Positions 33,111-42,284 of a stretch of 64,000 nt of DNA are shown here, in pieces. Position numbers and translations under genes: made by a program. The number at the start of each line of letters is the position of its first letter. The stretch's first letter is position 1. This DNA comes from Treponema sp. CETP13 (GTDB lineage Bacteria; Spirochaetota; Spirochaetia; Treponematales; Treponemataceae): assembly GCA_001885315.1 (NCBI GenBank), contig MLPZ01000002.1, positions 1-64,000 of the forward strand, in the 5' to 3' direction. The notes under the pieces are model-generated. The model did no database searches. It had not been told where the DNA came from and saw only the letters and a list, made by a program, of their open reading frames with translations.

Positions 33111-36100
33111 ATGGCAGAAAAAAACATGGTAATGATTGACGGAAATACAGCCGCTGGTCATGTTGCCCACGCTTTAAGTGAAGTAATATCGATTTATCCT
33201 ATTACTCCTTCAAGCCCAATGGGTGAAGTAGCTGATACTTACTCAGCTCAAGGTAAAAAAAATATCTGGGGTACAGTTCCGGATGTTGTAGAAATGCAGT
33301 CTGAGGCTGGTGCTTCTGGGGCTGTACATGGTGCATTAACAGCTGGGGCTTTAAGCACAACTTTTACAGCTTCACAGGGACTTCTTTTGATGATTCCTAA
33401 TATGTATAAAATTGCGGGTGAATTGACAAGTACTGTTTTTCATGTTGCAGCTCGCGCAATTGCTACAAGTTCTCTTTCTATTTTTGGTGATCATCAAGAT
33501 GTTATGGCTTGTCGTCAAACTGGTTGGGCAATGCTTGATTCTTGCAGTGTTCAAGAGGTTATGGATTTAGCTGTAATAGCACATTCGTCAACTTTACGTG
33601 CACGTGTTCCTTTTATTCATTTTTTTGATGGATTCCGCACATCTCATGAGTATCAGAAAGTAGAAGAAGTTCCTTATGAAGTAATGGCAAAAATGGTAGA
33701 TGACGAACTTGTTCGTGCTCATCGCCTTCGTGGTCTTACTCCAGAAAAACCTGTTGTTCGTGGTACAGCTCAAAATCCTGATGTTTATTTTCAGAGTCGT
33801 GAAGGTGTTCAAAAATATTATGATAAAGTTCCTGCAATTGTTCAGGAAGAAATGGATAAATATGCGAAATTAACAGGTCGTGCTTATCATTTATTTGACT
33901 ATGTTGGTGCAAAAGATGCCGAAAAAGTTATTGTCATTATGGCTTCCGGGGCAGATACTTGTGATGAAACTGTAGAAGCATTAGTTGCAAAAGGCGAAAA
34001 AGTCGGTGTTTTAAAAGTACGCTTGTATCGTCCATTTAGTGCAAAAGATTTTGTTTCAGCTATTCCTTCTTCATGTAAAGCTCTTTCTGTAATGGATCGC
34101 TGTAAAGAACCTGGTGCTCTTGGTGAACCACTTTATGAAGATGTTCTTACTGCTCTTTCAGAACAAGGCCGTGAAATTGAAACAGTCGTTGGTGGCCGTT
34201 TTGGTCTAGGTTCAAAAGAATTTACCCCTGCAATGGTAAAAGGAATTTTTGATAACCTTTCTGGAGAAAAGAAAAATCATTTTGCTGTTGGTATCGAAGA
34301 CGATGTTTGTGGCAATAGTATTGCATATGATGATTCATTCCAACTTCATGAAGAAGGAATGACTGAAGCTATGTTCTACGGATTAGGTTCTGATGGTACA
34401 GTTGGCGCTAACAAAAACTCTATCAAGATTATTGGTGAAGCACACCCTGAACTGTATGCTCAAGGTTACTACGCATATGACTCTAAAAAATCAGGTGGAC
34501 TTACTGTTTCTCACCTTCGTTTTGGTAAAAACGTTATTCGTCGTCCTTATGCAATCACAAATGCAGATTTCTTAGCTTGCCATAAATTTACTTATATGGA
34601 ATCACTCCGCATGATTGAACATGCAAAACAAGGTGGAGTATTCTTATTAAACTCTCCTTATTCTGCTGCAGAAGTATGGGAACACATTCCTGTTGAACAA
34701 CAACAAGATATCATTGACAAAAAACTTCAGTTCTATGTTATTGATGCTTTTAAAATTGCTGCACAAGCTCACATGGGTACTCGTATCAATGTTGTTATGC
34801 AAACAGCTTTCTTTAAAATTTCCGGAGTTCTAAAAGAAGATGTTGCCGTTAAATTTATGAAGAAATTTATCGAAAAATCATATGGTAAAAAAGGTCCAGA
34901 AATTGTACAGAAAAACTACGATACTATTGATCTTTCACTTAATGCTGTAGAAAAAGTAGATTATCCTTCAACAACAGCAGGTTCTATTCACATGAAACCA
35001 GCTATGTCATCTTCTTCTGATCCATTTATTAAGGGTGTTCTTGGTGCAATGTCAGATCAGCAGGGTGATAAACTTCCTGTGTCTAAACTTCCAGAAGATG
35101 GTACTTTCCCTTCAGCTACAACACAGTACGAAAAACGTTCTGTTGCAGAAATGATTCCTGAATGGGATCCTGAAGCTTGTATTCAGTGTGGTCAGTGTAC
35201 TGTTGTTTGTCCTCATGCAGTTATTCGTATGAAGACTATGACAAATGATGAAGCTGCTAAGGCTCCTAAAACATTTAAAGCAGTAGAAACAAAACCAAAA
35301 CCAACAGAAGGCAAAAAAGTTGTTCTTCAAGTTTCTAGTGAAGATTGTACTGGTTGTGGAATGTGTGTAAGTGTTTGTCCTATGGCACAAAAAGGTGCTT
35401 TAAAACTTGTACGCTATACAGCTGATTTACGTAAAACAGAATCTGCTAACTGGGATTACTTTATGGAACTTCCAGAAGTTGATCCTTCAACACTTAACTT
35501 GTCCACTCCTAAGGGTCTTGCAATGAAACGTCCATTATTCGAGTTCTCTGGAGCTTGTGCTGGATGTGGAGAGACACCTTATATTAAACTTCTTTCACAA
35601 TTATTTGGTGATCGTGCAATGATTGCTAATGCTACAGGTTGTTCATCAATTTATGGAGGTAACCTTCCTTCAACTCCTTATGCTAAAAATGCAAAAGGTA
35701 ATGGACCTGCATGGTCTAATTCATTATTTGAAGATGCTGCTGAATTTGGTCTTGGTATGTGTTTATCTAATGACAAACTTTCAGAATATGCTCGAGAAGT
35801 AGGAACTAAAGCAAAAGATGCAGGAATTGCAACTGAAGAATTAGGTCGAATTCTTACTAATGAGCAAAAAGATGATGCAGCTATTGCACAACAACGTGCT
35901 GATATCGAATCTCTTAAAGCAAAATTAGCTAAATCTAAAGATCCTCTAGCTGTAGAGCTTAATTCTTTGACAGATCATTTTGTACGTCGTTCACAATGGA
36001 TTATTGGTGGTGATGGTTGGGCTTATGATATTGGTTATGGCGGAGTTGATCATGTTTTAGCTTCTGGTCGAAATATCAATATTTTGGTAGTAGATACTGA

Positions 36101-36635
36101 AGTATATTCAAACACTGGAGGACAAATGTCAAAAGCAACTCCTATTGGTGCTGTTGCTAAGTTTGCTGCTTCTGGTAAATCAACTTCTAAAAAAGACCTT
36201 GGTCTTATGCAAATGACTTATGGATATGTATATGTAGCTAAAGTTTCTTTAGGTGCTAATATGAACCAAGTTATTAAAGCTTTCCGTGAAGCAGAAGCTT
36301 ATAATGGACCTTCTTTAATTATTGCTCAAGCTCACTGTATTAATCATGGTATTAAGATGAATATGGGACTTAAACTTCAGAAAGAAGCTACAGAATGTGG
36401 TTTATGGCCTTTGTATCGTTATAATCCTGAACTTGTAGAGCAAGGAAAGAATCCATTCCAGCTTGATAGCAAAGAACCTACCTTTAATCTTGCAGATTAT
36501 ATGTACAAGGAAGTTCGATTTAAGAGCTTAAAAGCTGCTCAACCAGAGCGTGCTGCAATGTTACTTGAAAAAGCAACTATTACTGCAAAACGTCAATGGA
36601 AAGAGTATCAATATTTAGCTGCCCGAGATTTTTAA
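33111..36635 (+). CDS. nifJ: Pyruvate:ferredoxin (flavodoxin) oxidoreductase
   Basis: This is a single-chain PFOR of 1174 residues, the usual length. It converts pyruvate and CoA to acetyl-CoA, CO2 and reduced ferredoxin in the cytoplasm. The N-terminus (MIDGNTAAGHVAHALSE, then YPITPSSPMGE) is typical. Two [4Fe-4S] motifs are seen (CIQCGQCTVVCPHAV and CTGCGMCVSVCPMA), the proximal cluster starts at CAGCGETPYIKL, and the thiamine diphosphate site includes GGDGWAYDIGYGG and SNTGGQMSKATP. I start at the ATG after AAGGA; an upstream in-frame ATG would add 23 poorly conserved residues. Its electrons likely feed the hydrogenase encoded near 60 kb. Confidence 0.96.
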   Translation: MAEKNMVMIDGNTAAGHVAHALSEVISIYPITPSSPMGEVADTYSAQGKKNIWGTVPDVVEMQSEAGASGAVHGALTAGALSTTFTASQGLLLMIPNMYKIAGELTSTVFHVAARAIATSSLSIFGDHQDVMACRQTGWAMLDSCSVQEVMDLAVIAHSSTLRARVPFIHFFDGFRTSHEYQKVEEVPYEVMAKMVDDELVRAHRLRGLTPEKPVVRGTAQNPDVYFQSREGVQKYYDKVPAIVQEEMDKYAKLTGRAYHLFDYVGAKDAEKVIVIMASGADTCDETVEALVAKGEKVGVLKVRLYRPFSAKDFVSAIPSSCKALSVMDRCKEPGALGEPLYEDVLTALSEQGREIETVVGGRFGLGSKEFTPAMVKGIFDNLSGEKKNHFAVGIEDDVCGNSIAYDDSFQLHEEGMTEAMFYGLGSDGTVGANKNSIKIIGEAHPELYAQGYYAYDSKKSGGLTVSHLRFGKNVIRRPYAITNADFLACHKFTYMESLRMIEHAKQGGVFLLNSPYSAAEVWEHIPVEQQQDIIDKKLQFYVIDAFKIAAQAHMGTRINVVMQTAFFKISGVLKEDVAVKFMKKFIEKSYGKKGPEIVQKNYDTIDLSLNAVEKVDYPSTTAGSIHMKPAMSSSSDPFIKGVLGAMSDQQGDKLPVSKLPEDGTFPSATTQYEKRSVAEMIPEWDPEACIQCGQCTVVCPHAVIRMKTMTNDEAAKAPKTFKAVETKPKPTEGKKVVLQVSSEDCTGCGMCVSVCPMAQKGALKLVRYTADLRKTESANWDYFMELPEVDPSTLNLSTPKGLAMKRPLFEFSGACAGCGETPYIKLLSQLFGDRAMIANATGCSSIYGGNLPSTPYAKNAKGNGPAWSNSLFEDAAEFGLGMCLSNDKLSEYAREVGTKAKDAGIATEELGRILTNEQKDDAAIAQQRADIESLKAKLAKSKDPLAVELNSLTDHFVRRSQWIIGGDGWAYDIGYGGVDHVLASGRNINILVVDTEVYSNTGGQMSKATPIGAVAKFAASGKSTSKKDLGLMQMTYGYVYVAKVSLGANMNQVIKAFREAEAYNGPSLIIAQAHCINHGIKMNMGLKLQKEATECGLWPLYRYNPELVEQGKNPFQLDSKEPTFNLADYMYKEVRFKSLKAAQPERAAMLLEKATITAKRQWKEYQYLAARDF

Positions 36636-36657
36636 TTTCTGAGTAAGTTAATTATGG

Positions 36658-36697
36658 AAGCCCTGTAAATTGTGAAAACGATTTGCAGGGCTTTTTT
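36658..36697 (+). terminator. nifJ terminator
   Basis: AAGCCCTGTAAAT pairs with ATTTGCAGGGCTT (one mismatch) and is followed by six T, 22 bases after the nifJ stop. Confidence 0.88.
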
Positions 36698-36776
36698 GTT
36701 TATTTTTAAAAATGCTCTTTACCTTGTTTTAAAAATGCGTTAATTTCTTTGGACGTATAAAGGATTTTTATAATAA

Positions 36777-38117
36777 ATGACAAAAGATTTAACAGAAGGT
36801 TCTCCTTTTAAACTTATCGTAGGTTTTTCTCTGCCTCTATTATTAGGCAATTTGTTTCAACAGTTTTATAGTGTTGTAGATACTGTAATTGTTGGAAAAT
36901 TTTTGGGTGTTGAAAGTTTAGCTGGAGTTGGTTCCACAGGTGCTGTAAATTTTCTAATTATTGGGTTTTGCATGGGGGTTGGAAATGGTTTTGCATTACC
37001 AATTGCCAATAAATTTGGAGCAAAAGATTATAAAACCTTGCGTCAATATGTTGCTAGTTCTATACAATTAAGTGTTGCATTTGTATTGTTTTTTACAGTA
37101 GTAACAGTAGTATTGTGTAGGCCTCTTTTGCGACTCATGCAGACCCCAGATAACATTATCGAGCAAGCAGATTCATATATTCGAATAATTTTTGCGGGAA
37201 TTCCTATTTTGTTTATGTATAATCTTCTTGCAAGTATTATACGATCTTTAGGTGATAGTAAAACACCAGTATATTTTTTAATAGTTTCTTCTCTTTTAAA
37301 TATTGTGCTTGATTTGTTTTTCATTGTAGGGCTAAAAACAGGTGTCAGAGGGGCTGGGTTTGCAACTGTCATATCTCAATTGGTATCTGGTATTTTATGT
37401 ATTCTATATATGCAAAAACACTATGAAATTTTACATCTTTCAAAAGATGACTGGAAAATTAGAACTCATCATTTTTATGTATTAAGTAGCATGGGTTTTC
37501 CCATGGGATTACAATATTCAATAACCGCTATAGGCAGTGTTATTTTACAAGCTTCTGTAAATTCTCTTGGATCTGATACTGTAGCAGCTGTAGCGGCAAC
37601 TTTTAAGATATCTTTATTCTTTTGTTGCCCGTTTGATGCTTTAGGAGCGACAATGGCAACCTTTGGAGGTCAAAACACTGGAGCGCAGAAGCTTGAAAGG
37701 CTTAAATCGGGATTAAGGGCAAGTTCACTAATTGGTTTTTCATATGCGTTCGTAGCCTTTATTGTTTTATTTTTATTTGGTCGCAATTTAGGTATGCTCT
37801 TTGTAGATAGTTCTGAGGTTTTGATTTTAGATCAAATACATACTTTTTTAATTATTTTAAGTGCGTTTTATATTCCTCTTGTGTTGGTTAATGTTTTTAG
37901 ATTTATGATACAGGGAATGGGATTTAGTAGTTTTGCCGTATTTGCTGGGGTTTTTGAGCTAATAGGGCGTGCAGTAGTGGCAATTATTTTTATTCCAATC
38001 TGGGGGTTTACTGCCGTATGTTTTGCTTCTCCGGTTGCTTGGATACTAGCAGATTGTTTTCTAGTCCCTGCATTTTTATATTCATTTAAAAAACTTAAGA
38101 GACAGCAAAATATATGA
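36777..38117 (+). CDS. MATE-family multidrug/metabolite exporter
   Basis: The 446-residue protein has twelve predicted helices in two halves, each opening with MATE-type segments (FSLPLLLGNLFQQFYSVVDT in the first half, MGFPMGLQYSITAIGS in the second). MATE exporters use Na+ or H+ gradients to pump cationic drugs or metabolites. AAGGA lies 12 nt before the ATG, and TATAAT falls in that spacer. It stands alone between nifJ and the pot operon. The substrate is unknown. Confidence 0.9.
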   Translation: MTKDLTEGSPFKLIVGFSLPLLLGNLFQQFYSVVDTVIVGKFLGVESLAGVGSTGAVNFLIIGFCMGVGNGFALPIANKFGAKDYKTLRQYVASSIQLSVAFVLFFTVVTVVLCRPLLRLMQTPDNIIEQADSYIRIIFAGIPILFMYNLLASIIRSLGDSKTPVYFLIVSSLLNIVLDLFFIVGLKTGVRGAGFATVISQLVSGILCILYMQKHYEILHLSKDDWKIRTHHFYVLSSMGFPMGLQYSITAIGSVILQASVNSLGSDTVAAVAATFKISLFFCCPFDALGATMATFGGQNTGAQKLERLKSGLRASSLIGFSYAFVAFIVLFLFGRNLGMLFVDSSEVLILDQIHTFLIILSAFYIPLVLVNVFRFMIQGMGFSSFAVFAGVFELIGRAVVAIIFIPIWGFTAVCFASPVAWILADCFLVPAFLYSFKKLKRQQNI

Positions 38118-38150
38118 TATTAAAAAAGAGATTTTTTTTATAAAAAAGTA

Positions 38151-38227
38151 TTGTACAAACTCACAATACGGTGTATATGATTATAAAAGACTGATTGTTA
38201 AAAAAAAGTTTTTAACATCAGTCTTTT
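38151..38227 (+). promoter_or_regulatory. pot operon promoter followed by a hairpin at +1
   Basis: TTGTAC-17-TATATG (38151-38179) predicts a start near 38186. A strong stem (AAAAGACTGA.. / ..CAGTCTTTT, about 19 bp with one bulge) spans 38185-38227 and is followed by TTTTTATTTT. It looks like a rho-independent terminator placed directly at the start of the transcript, before the GGAGG of potD. It may work as an attenuator or protect the 5' end; alternatively it ends the upstream MATE transcript. Confidence 0.55.
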
Positions 38228-38258
38228 TATTTTATAAGAAGTTTATGGAGGCATAACA

Positions 38259-39287
38259 ATGCGTAAACTTTCGGTACTAGCTTTAGGGCTTTGTTTTTTG
38301 ATTGTACTTGCAGGGTGTGGAAAAGAAAACACCTTATATTTGTACAACTGGACTTATTATACTCCGGATTCTGTAATTGAAAAATTTGAACAAGAATTTG
38401 GAGTTAGCGTGAAAGTTGATAGCTATGCTTCTAATGAAGAAATGTATGCTAAACTTCTGGCTGGGGCGAGTGGTTATGATATTGTTTTTCCTTCTCAGGA
38501 TTACACATCAATAATGATAAAAGAAGGGATGTTCAAGGAAATAGATTGGGCACAGATTCCTAATGGCAAATATATAAGTGATCTAGTACGCGAAAAAGCG
38601 ACATACGATCCTGGATTTAGATATTCAGTTCCATATTATATGGGAACTGCAGGTGTTATTGTAAATACCAAAAAAGTTCCTGACTTTAAAAAAAGTTGGA
38701 GTATTTTTGAGCGAAAAGATCTTGCTGGTCGTATGAGTTTAATGGATGATATGAGAGAAGTTCTGGGAGATTCTTTAGCTTATCATGGATTTTCTGTTAA
38801 TAGCTTAAATCCTGAGGAATTGGCAATTGCGGCTGATACAATAGAAAATGATTGGAAACCAAATATAGTTCGCTTTGATGCCGAAGGTTATGGAAAAAGT
38901 TTTGCGTCTGGTGATTTTTGGGTTGTTCAAGGGTATGCAGAATGCGTATATGCTGAAGTTCCAGAAGAGAATTGGGATGGAATTGCATTTTTTGTTCCTG
39001 AGGAAGGAGGCCCAATGTATATAGATTCAATGTGTATTCTAAAAAATTCAAAACACTATGATCTTGCTTTAGAGTTTATGAACTTTATTCATCGGCCAGA
39101 AATTTATGCAGAATTTTGTGATGAATTTAGTTTCCCTTCTAGTGTAAATACAGCTGCAGAAAAATATATGAAAGTTACACCCGTGTACACAGCGGAAGAT
39201 ATGTTGAATTGTGAGATAAAAGATGATCTTGGAGAAGGTCTTGCAACTTACAATGAAATTTGGGAAGATATTCGATTTTCCGATTAA
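38259..39287 (+). CDS. potD: Spermidine/putrescine-binding lipoprotein PotD (first copy)
   Basis: The 342-residue protein has a lipobox (CFLIVLAGC) and the PotD family start LYLYNWTYYTPDSVIEKFEQ. Motifs YDIVFPSQDY and VVQGYAECVYAEVPEENW follow the fold of polyamine-binding proteins. As a lipoprotein it sits outside the inner membrane and feeds polyamines to PotBC. It has a strong GGAGG. It shares high similarity with the second potD at the end of the operon, including SYASNEEM- and FIHRPEIYAEFCDEFSFP-like stretches. Confidence 0.92.
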   Translation: MRKLSVLALGLCFLIVLAGCGKENTLYLYNWTYYTPDSVIEKFEQEFGVSVKVDSYASNEEMYAKLLAGASGYDIVFPSQDYTSIMIKEGMFKEIDWAQIPNGKYISDLVREKATYDPGFRYSVPYYMGTAGVIVNTKKVPDFKKSWSIFERKDLAGRMSLMDDMREVLGDSLAYHGFSVNSLNPEELAIAADTIENDWKPNIVRFDAEGYGKSFASGDFWVVQGYAECVYAEVPEENWDGIAFFVPEEGGPMYIDSMCILKNSKHYDLALEFMNFIHRPEIYAEFCDEFSFPSSVNTAAEKYMKVTPVYTAEDMLNCEIKDDLGEGLATYNEIWEDIRFSD

Positions 39288-39321
39288 TGATTTAAGAACT
39301 TGACTGGAGGTAACCTGCACA

Positions 39322-40497
39322 GTGAAAGGTAGTACTGTTTCAATAAAGGGAGTGTCTAAACACTTTGGTTCGTTTCATGCTCTTAAAGATGCTGAAATTA
39401 TGATTAATGAGGGCGAATTTTTTTCACTTTTAGGCCCTTCTGGTTGTGGCAAAACAACGCTGTTAAGAATTATAGCTGGATTTGAGAATCCCGATGACGG
39501 AGTTGTTCTTATTGATGACAAAGATGTTGTTTCTTTTCCTGCCAATAAACGTCCGACAAATACTGTTTTCCAAAACTATGCGCTTTTTCCACATTTATCG
39601 GTGTATGAAAACGTTGCTTTTTCGCTTCGTTTGCGTAAAGTGGAAAAAAAAGAATTGGATAGAAAGGTAAAAGAGTATGTCCATCTTGTTGATCTTGATG
39701 CCCATATGCATAAAAAAATATCTCAGTTATCGGGTGGGCAAAGACAGCGAGTTGCGATTGCTCGGGCTTTGATAAATGAGCCAAAGGTTTTGCTTTTAGA
39801 TGAACCTTTATCAGCGTTGGATGCTAAATTACGACAAAATTTACTTATCGAACTTGATGATTTGCATGATAAAATAGGAATTACATTTATTTATGTTACC
39901 CATGATCAAGCAGAAGCTTTATCTGTATCGGATCGTATTGCAGTTATGAATGCTGGTAAAGTTTTGCAAGTAGGCACCCCATTTGAGATATACGAAAATC
40001 CAGCAACTGCTTTTGTTGCAAAGTTTATTGGAGAGACAAATCTTTTTCTTGCTACTGTAGAAAAATGCATGACAGTAGAAAAAGTTCTCGAAAATGCGGA
40101 TGAGGATGCTGATGATAACTTTACCGAAACCGATGAATTTCTTTGTGAAATAAAGATTAATAAGTTGCCTGGTCTTGTGCAAGTTTCTGATTATGAGAGA
40201 ACAGAACCTGGCCAGCAAATTTGTTATACTGTAAGACCCGAAAAAGTTCATATTTCGTTGGATCCACCTCCAGAAGATAGGATGGATTTAAATGTATATA
40301 AAGGGGTTGTTGATGAACCTGTTTATTCTGGGTTTCAAACGAAATTTTATATTCGCCTTGATAATGGAACAAAAATAAAAGTTTTTAAACAACATTCTAC
40401 CTATTTAGATGATGGTCCTGAAATAGAATGGAAAGATCATGTCTATGTTTATTGGAGTGCTCATGATGGATATATTGTTGAGGATGTTGACGAATGA
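39322..40497 (+). CDS. potA: Spermidine/putrescine ABC transporter ATPase PotA
   Basis: The 391-residue protein has Walker A GPSGCGKTT, signature LSGGQRQRVAIARAL, Walker B VLLLDEPLSALD and the switch His in YVTHDQAEALSVSDR. The C-terminal TOBE-like region (after residue 240) contains an acidic insertion (ENADEDADDNFTETDEF). It starts with GTG, 11 nt after GGAGG. It energises polyamine uptake through PotBC at the inner face of the membrane. Its end overlaps potB by 4 bp. Confidence 0.95.
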   Translation: MKGSTVSIKGVSKHFGSFHALKDAEIMINEGEFFSLLGPSGCGKTTLLRIIAGFENPDDGVVLIDDKDVVSFPANKRPTNTVFQNYALFPHLSVYENVAFSLRLRKVEKKELDRKVKEYVHLVDLDAHMHKKISQLSGGQRQRVAIARALINEPKVLLLDEPLSALDAKLRQNLLIELDDLHDKIGITFIYVTHDQAEALSVSDRIAVMNAGKVLQVGTPFEIYENPATAFVAKFIGETNLFLATVEKCMTVEKVLENADEDADDNFTETDEFLCEIKINKLPGLVQVSDYERTEPGQQICYTVRPEKVHISLDPPPEDRMDLNVYKGVVDEPVYSGFQTKFYIRLDNGTKIKVFKQHSTYLDDGPEIEWKDHVYVYWSAHDGYIVEDVDE

Positions 40498-41396
40498 AAC
40501 ATGGTAAAATAAATAAAAAAGATGAATTGCCCTCTAATACTAATGCTATTCGAATTAATGCAATACGAGGAGCTAAATATGCATGGCCTATGGGGGTTTG
40601 GTTTACTGTCTTTTTTGTAGCGCCACTTCTTATTATTTTTCTATATAGTTTCTTAACTAAAGGATTGTATGGAGGAGTGGATTTTAAATTTTCTCTTAAA
40701 GCCTACAAATTAATGTTTCAAAGCTCATACGGTATTATTGGATTAAGGACCTTGTTTATTGCTGTTGTAACTACTGTTATAACCATATTGGTTGCACTTC
40801 CTTGTGGATATGCAATGGCAAAAAGTTCACATCAGACTTTGCTTTTAGGGATGGTAATTATTCCATTTTGGACAAATTCTCTTATTCGTATTTTTGCTTG
40901 GATGTCAGTATTAGGTACAGAAGGTTTAATAAATTCTTTTTTGATGAAGATAGGAATTACACATGATTATTTACATTTACTCTATAATAAACAGGCAGTT
41001 ATTTTAGTATCTGTGTATATGTATTTACCGTATGCGATACTCCCTATTTTTACATCAATAGACCGTTTTGATTTTTCTCTATTAGAAGCTGCACGGGATT
41101 TAGGAGCTACAAAACCACAGTCTATGTTTCGGGTATTATTACCAAGTATTAAAAGCGGGATAACAACTGCGTTCTTGTTTACTTTTATTCCTGTTTTTGG
41201 AATTTATACTGTACCATTATTGGTCGGAGGAAAAGATTCTTATATGCTTGGAAATGTCATAGTAGATCAAGTAAATAAAACTCGAAATTGGCCTCTAGCC
41301 TCTGCTTTTTCTGTGTTAATAACATTAGTTAGTGCTTTTTGTGTCTTGTGGATTGTCAATTCAGGTAAAACCTCAAAAAAAAGAGGAGGTAAATGA
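40494..41396 (+). CDS. potB: Spermidine/putrescine ABC transporter permease PotB
   Basis: The 300-residue permease has six predicted helices and the EAA loop EAARDLGATKPQSMFRVLLP that docks on PotA. The opening (AWPMGVWFTVFFVAPLLIIFLYSF) is typical of PotB. ATGA overlaps link it to potA before and potC after, so translation is coupled along the operon. Confidence 0.94.
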   Translation: MKHGKINKKDELPSNTNAIRINAIRGAKYAWPMGVWFTVFFVAPLLIIFLYSFLTKGLYGGVDFKFSLKAYKLMFQSSYGIIGLRTLFIAVVTTVITILVALPCGYAMAKSSHQTLLLGMVIIPFWTNSLIRIFAWMSVLGTEGLINSFLMKIGITHDYLHLLYNKQAVILVSVYMYLPYAILPIFTSIDRFDFSLLEAARDLGATKPQSMFRVLLPSIKSGITTAFLFTFIPVFGIYTVPLLVGGKDSYMLGNVIVDQVNKTRNWPLASAFSVLITLVSAFCVLWIVNSGKTSKKRGGK

Positions 41397-42277
41397 TGAT
41401 TTCTCATTGGCGCCCTATATTAAAAAATATTGCAAAAAAACAACCTAAGTCTGAACCTGCAAGACATGCTCGTAAAGCTTTTCTAAAAAATTCTCAAAAA
41501 AAACCTTTTTCATTTTCTACTCTTATCTTAACACTTACTTTGATTTTTTTGTTTTTTCCTCTAATAATAATTATTTTTTATTCTTTTAATGAAAATAAAG
41601 GAGCAGAATTTACAAACGTTTCGTTGTATTGGTATAAAGAGCTGTTTACTAATTCTGATGATTTGTGGAAAGCGTTTTCAAATAGTTTAATAATTGCTAT
41701 TACTGCTGGCATAGCCTCAACGGTTTTAGGAACTCTTGCTGCTGTTGGTGTTAGATGGCATACATTTAAAGGAAAAGCTTATATTCAAGGTATTAGTTTT
41801 TTACCAATGGTATTACCGGAAGTAATAATAGGAGTTTCAACAGTTATTTTTTTTGCTGGAATTGGATTTCCCCTTGGAATGTTTACCATTTTTGCAGCAC
41901 ATACGACATTTTGTCTTCCTTTTGTGTTTTTAATGGTACTTGCAAGACTTGATGAGTTCGATTATTCTATTGTAGAAGCTGCACACGATTTAGGAGCTAC
42001 GGAACAACAAGCTTTATTAAAAGTTGTTATTCCTGCTATATTACCTGGTGTCGCATCTGGGTTTTTAATGGCGGTAACAATGTCTCTCGAAGACTTTGTA
42101 ATAACTTTTTTTGTTTCGGGACCTGGTTCAACGACATTACCATTATATGTATATTCGATGATAAGGTTCGGAGTTAGCCCTGTTATAAATGCGTTGTCAC
42201 TAATAATAATTTTGGCAACAATTCTTATAGCATTCACAATGCGAAAATTCTTAAAAACAATAGCAGCTTCGAAATAG
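41393..42277 (+). CDS. potC: Spermidine/putrescine ABC transporter permease PotC
   Basis: The 294-residue permease has an unusually long, basic cytoplasmic N-terminus of about 40 residues before the first helix, then the PotC layout with NENKGAEFTNVSLYWYKELF and the EAA loop EAAHDLGATEQQALLKVVIP. It pairs with PotB to form the membrane channel. Two ATG codons lie side by side at the start; the first overlaps the potB stop. Confidence 0.94.
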   Translation: MMISHWRPILKNIAKKQPKSEPARHARKAFLKNSQKKPFSFSTLILTLTLIFLFFPLIIIIFYSFNENKGAEFTNVSLYWYKELFTNSDDLWKAFSNSLIIAITAGIASTVLGTLAAVGVRWHTFKGKAYIQGISFLPMVLPEVIIGVSTVIFFAGIGFPLGMFTIFAAHTTFCLPFVFLMVLARLDEFDYSIVEAAHDLGATEQQALLKVVIPAILPGVASGFLMAVTMSLEDFVITFFVSGPGSTTLPLYVYSMIRFGVSPVINALSLIIILATILIAFTMRKFLKTIAASK

Positions 42278-42284
42278 GAGAATT

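Noticed and set aside
34393-34575. Short frames opposite or within nifJ
   Set aside because: They are codon-bias shadows of a highly expressed gene, with no supporting signals.
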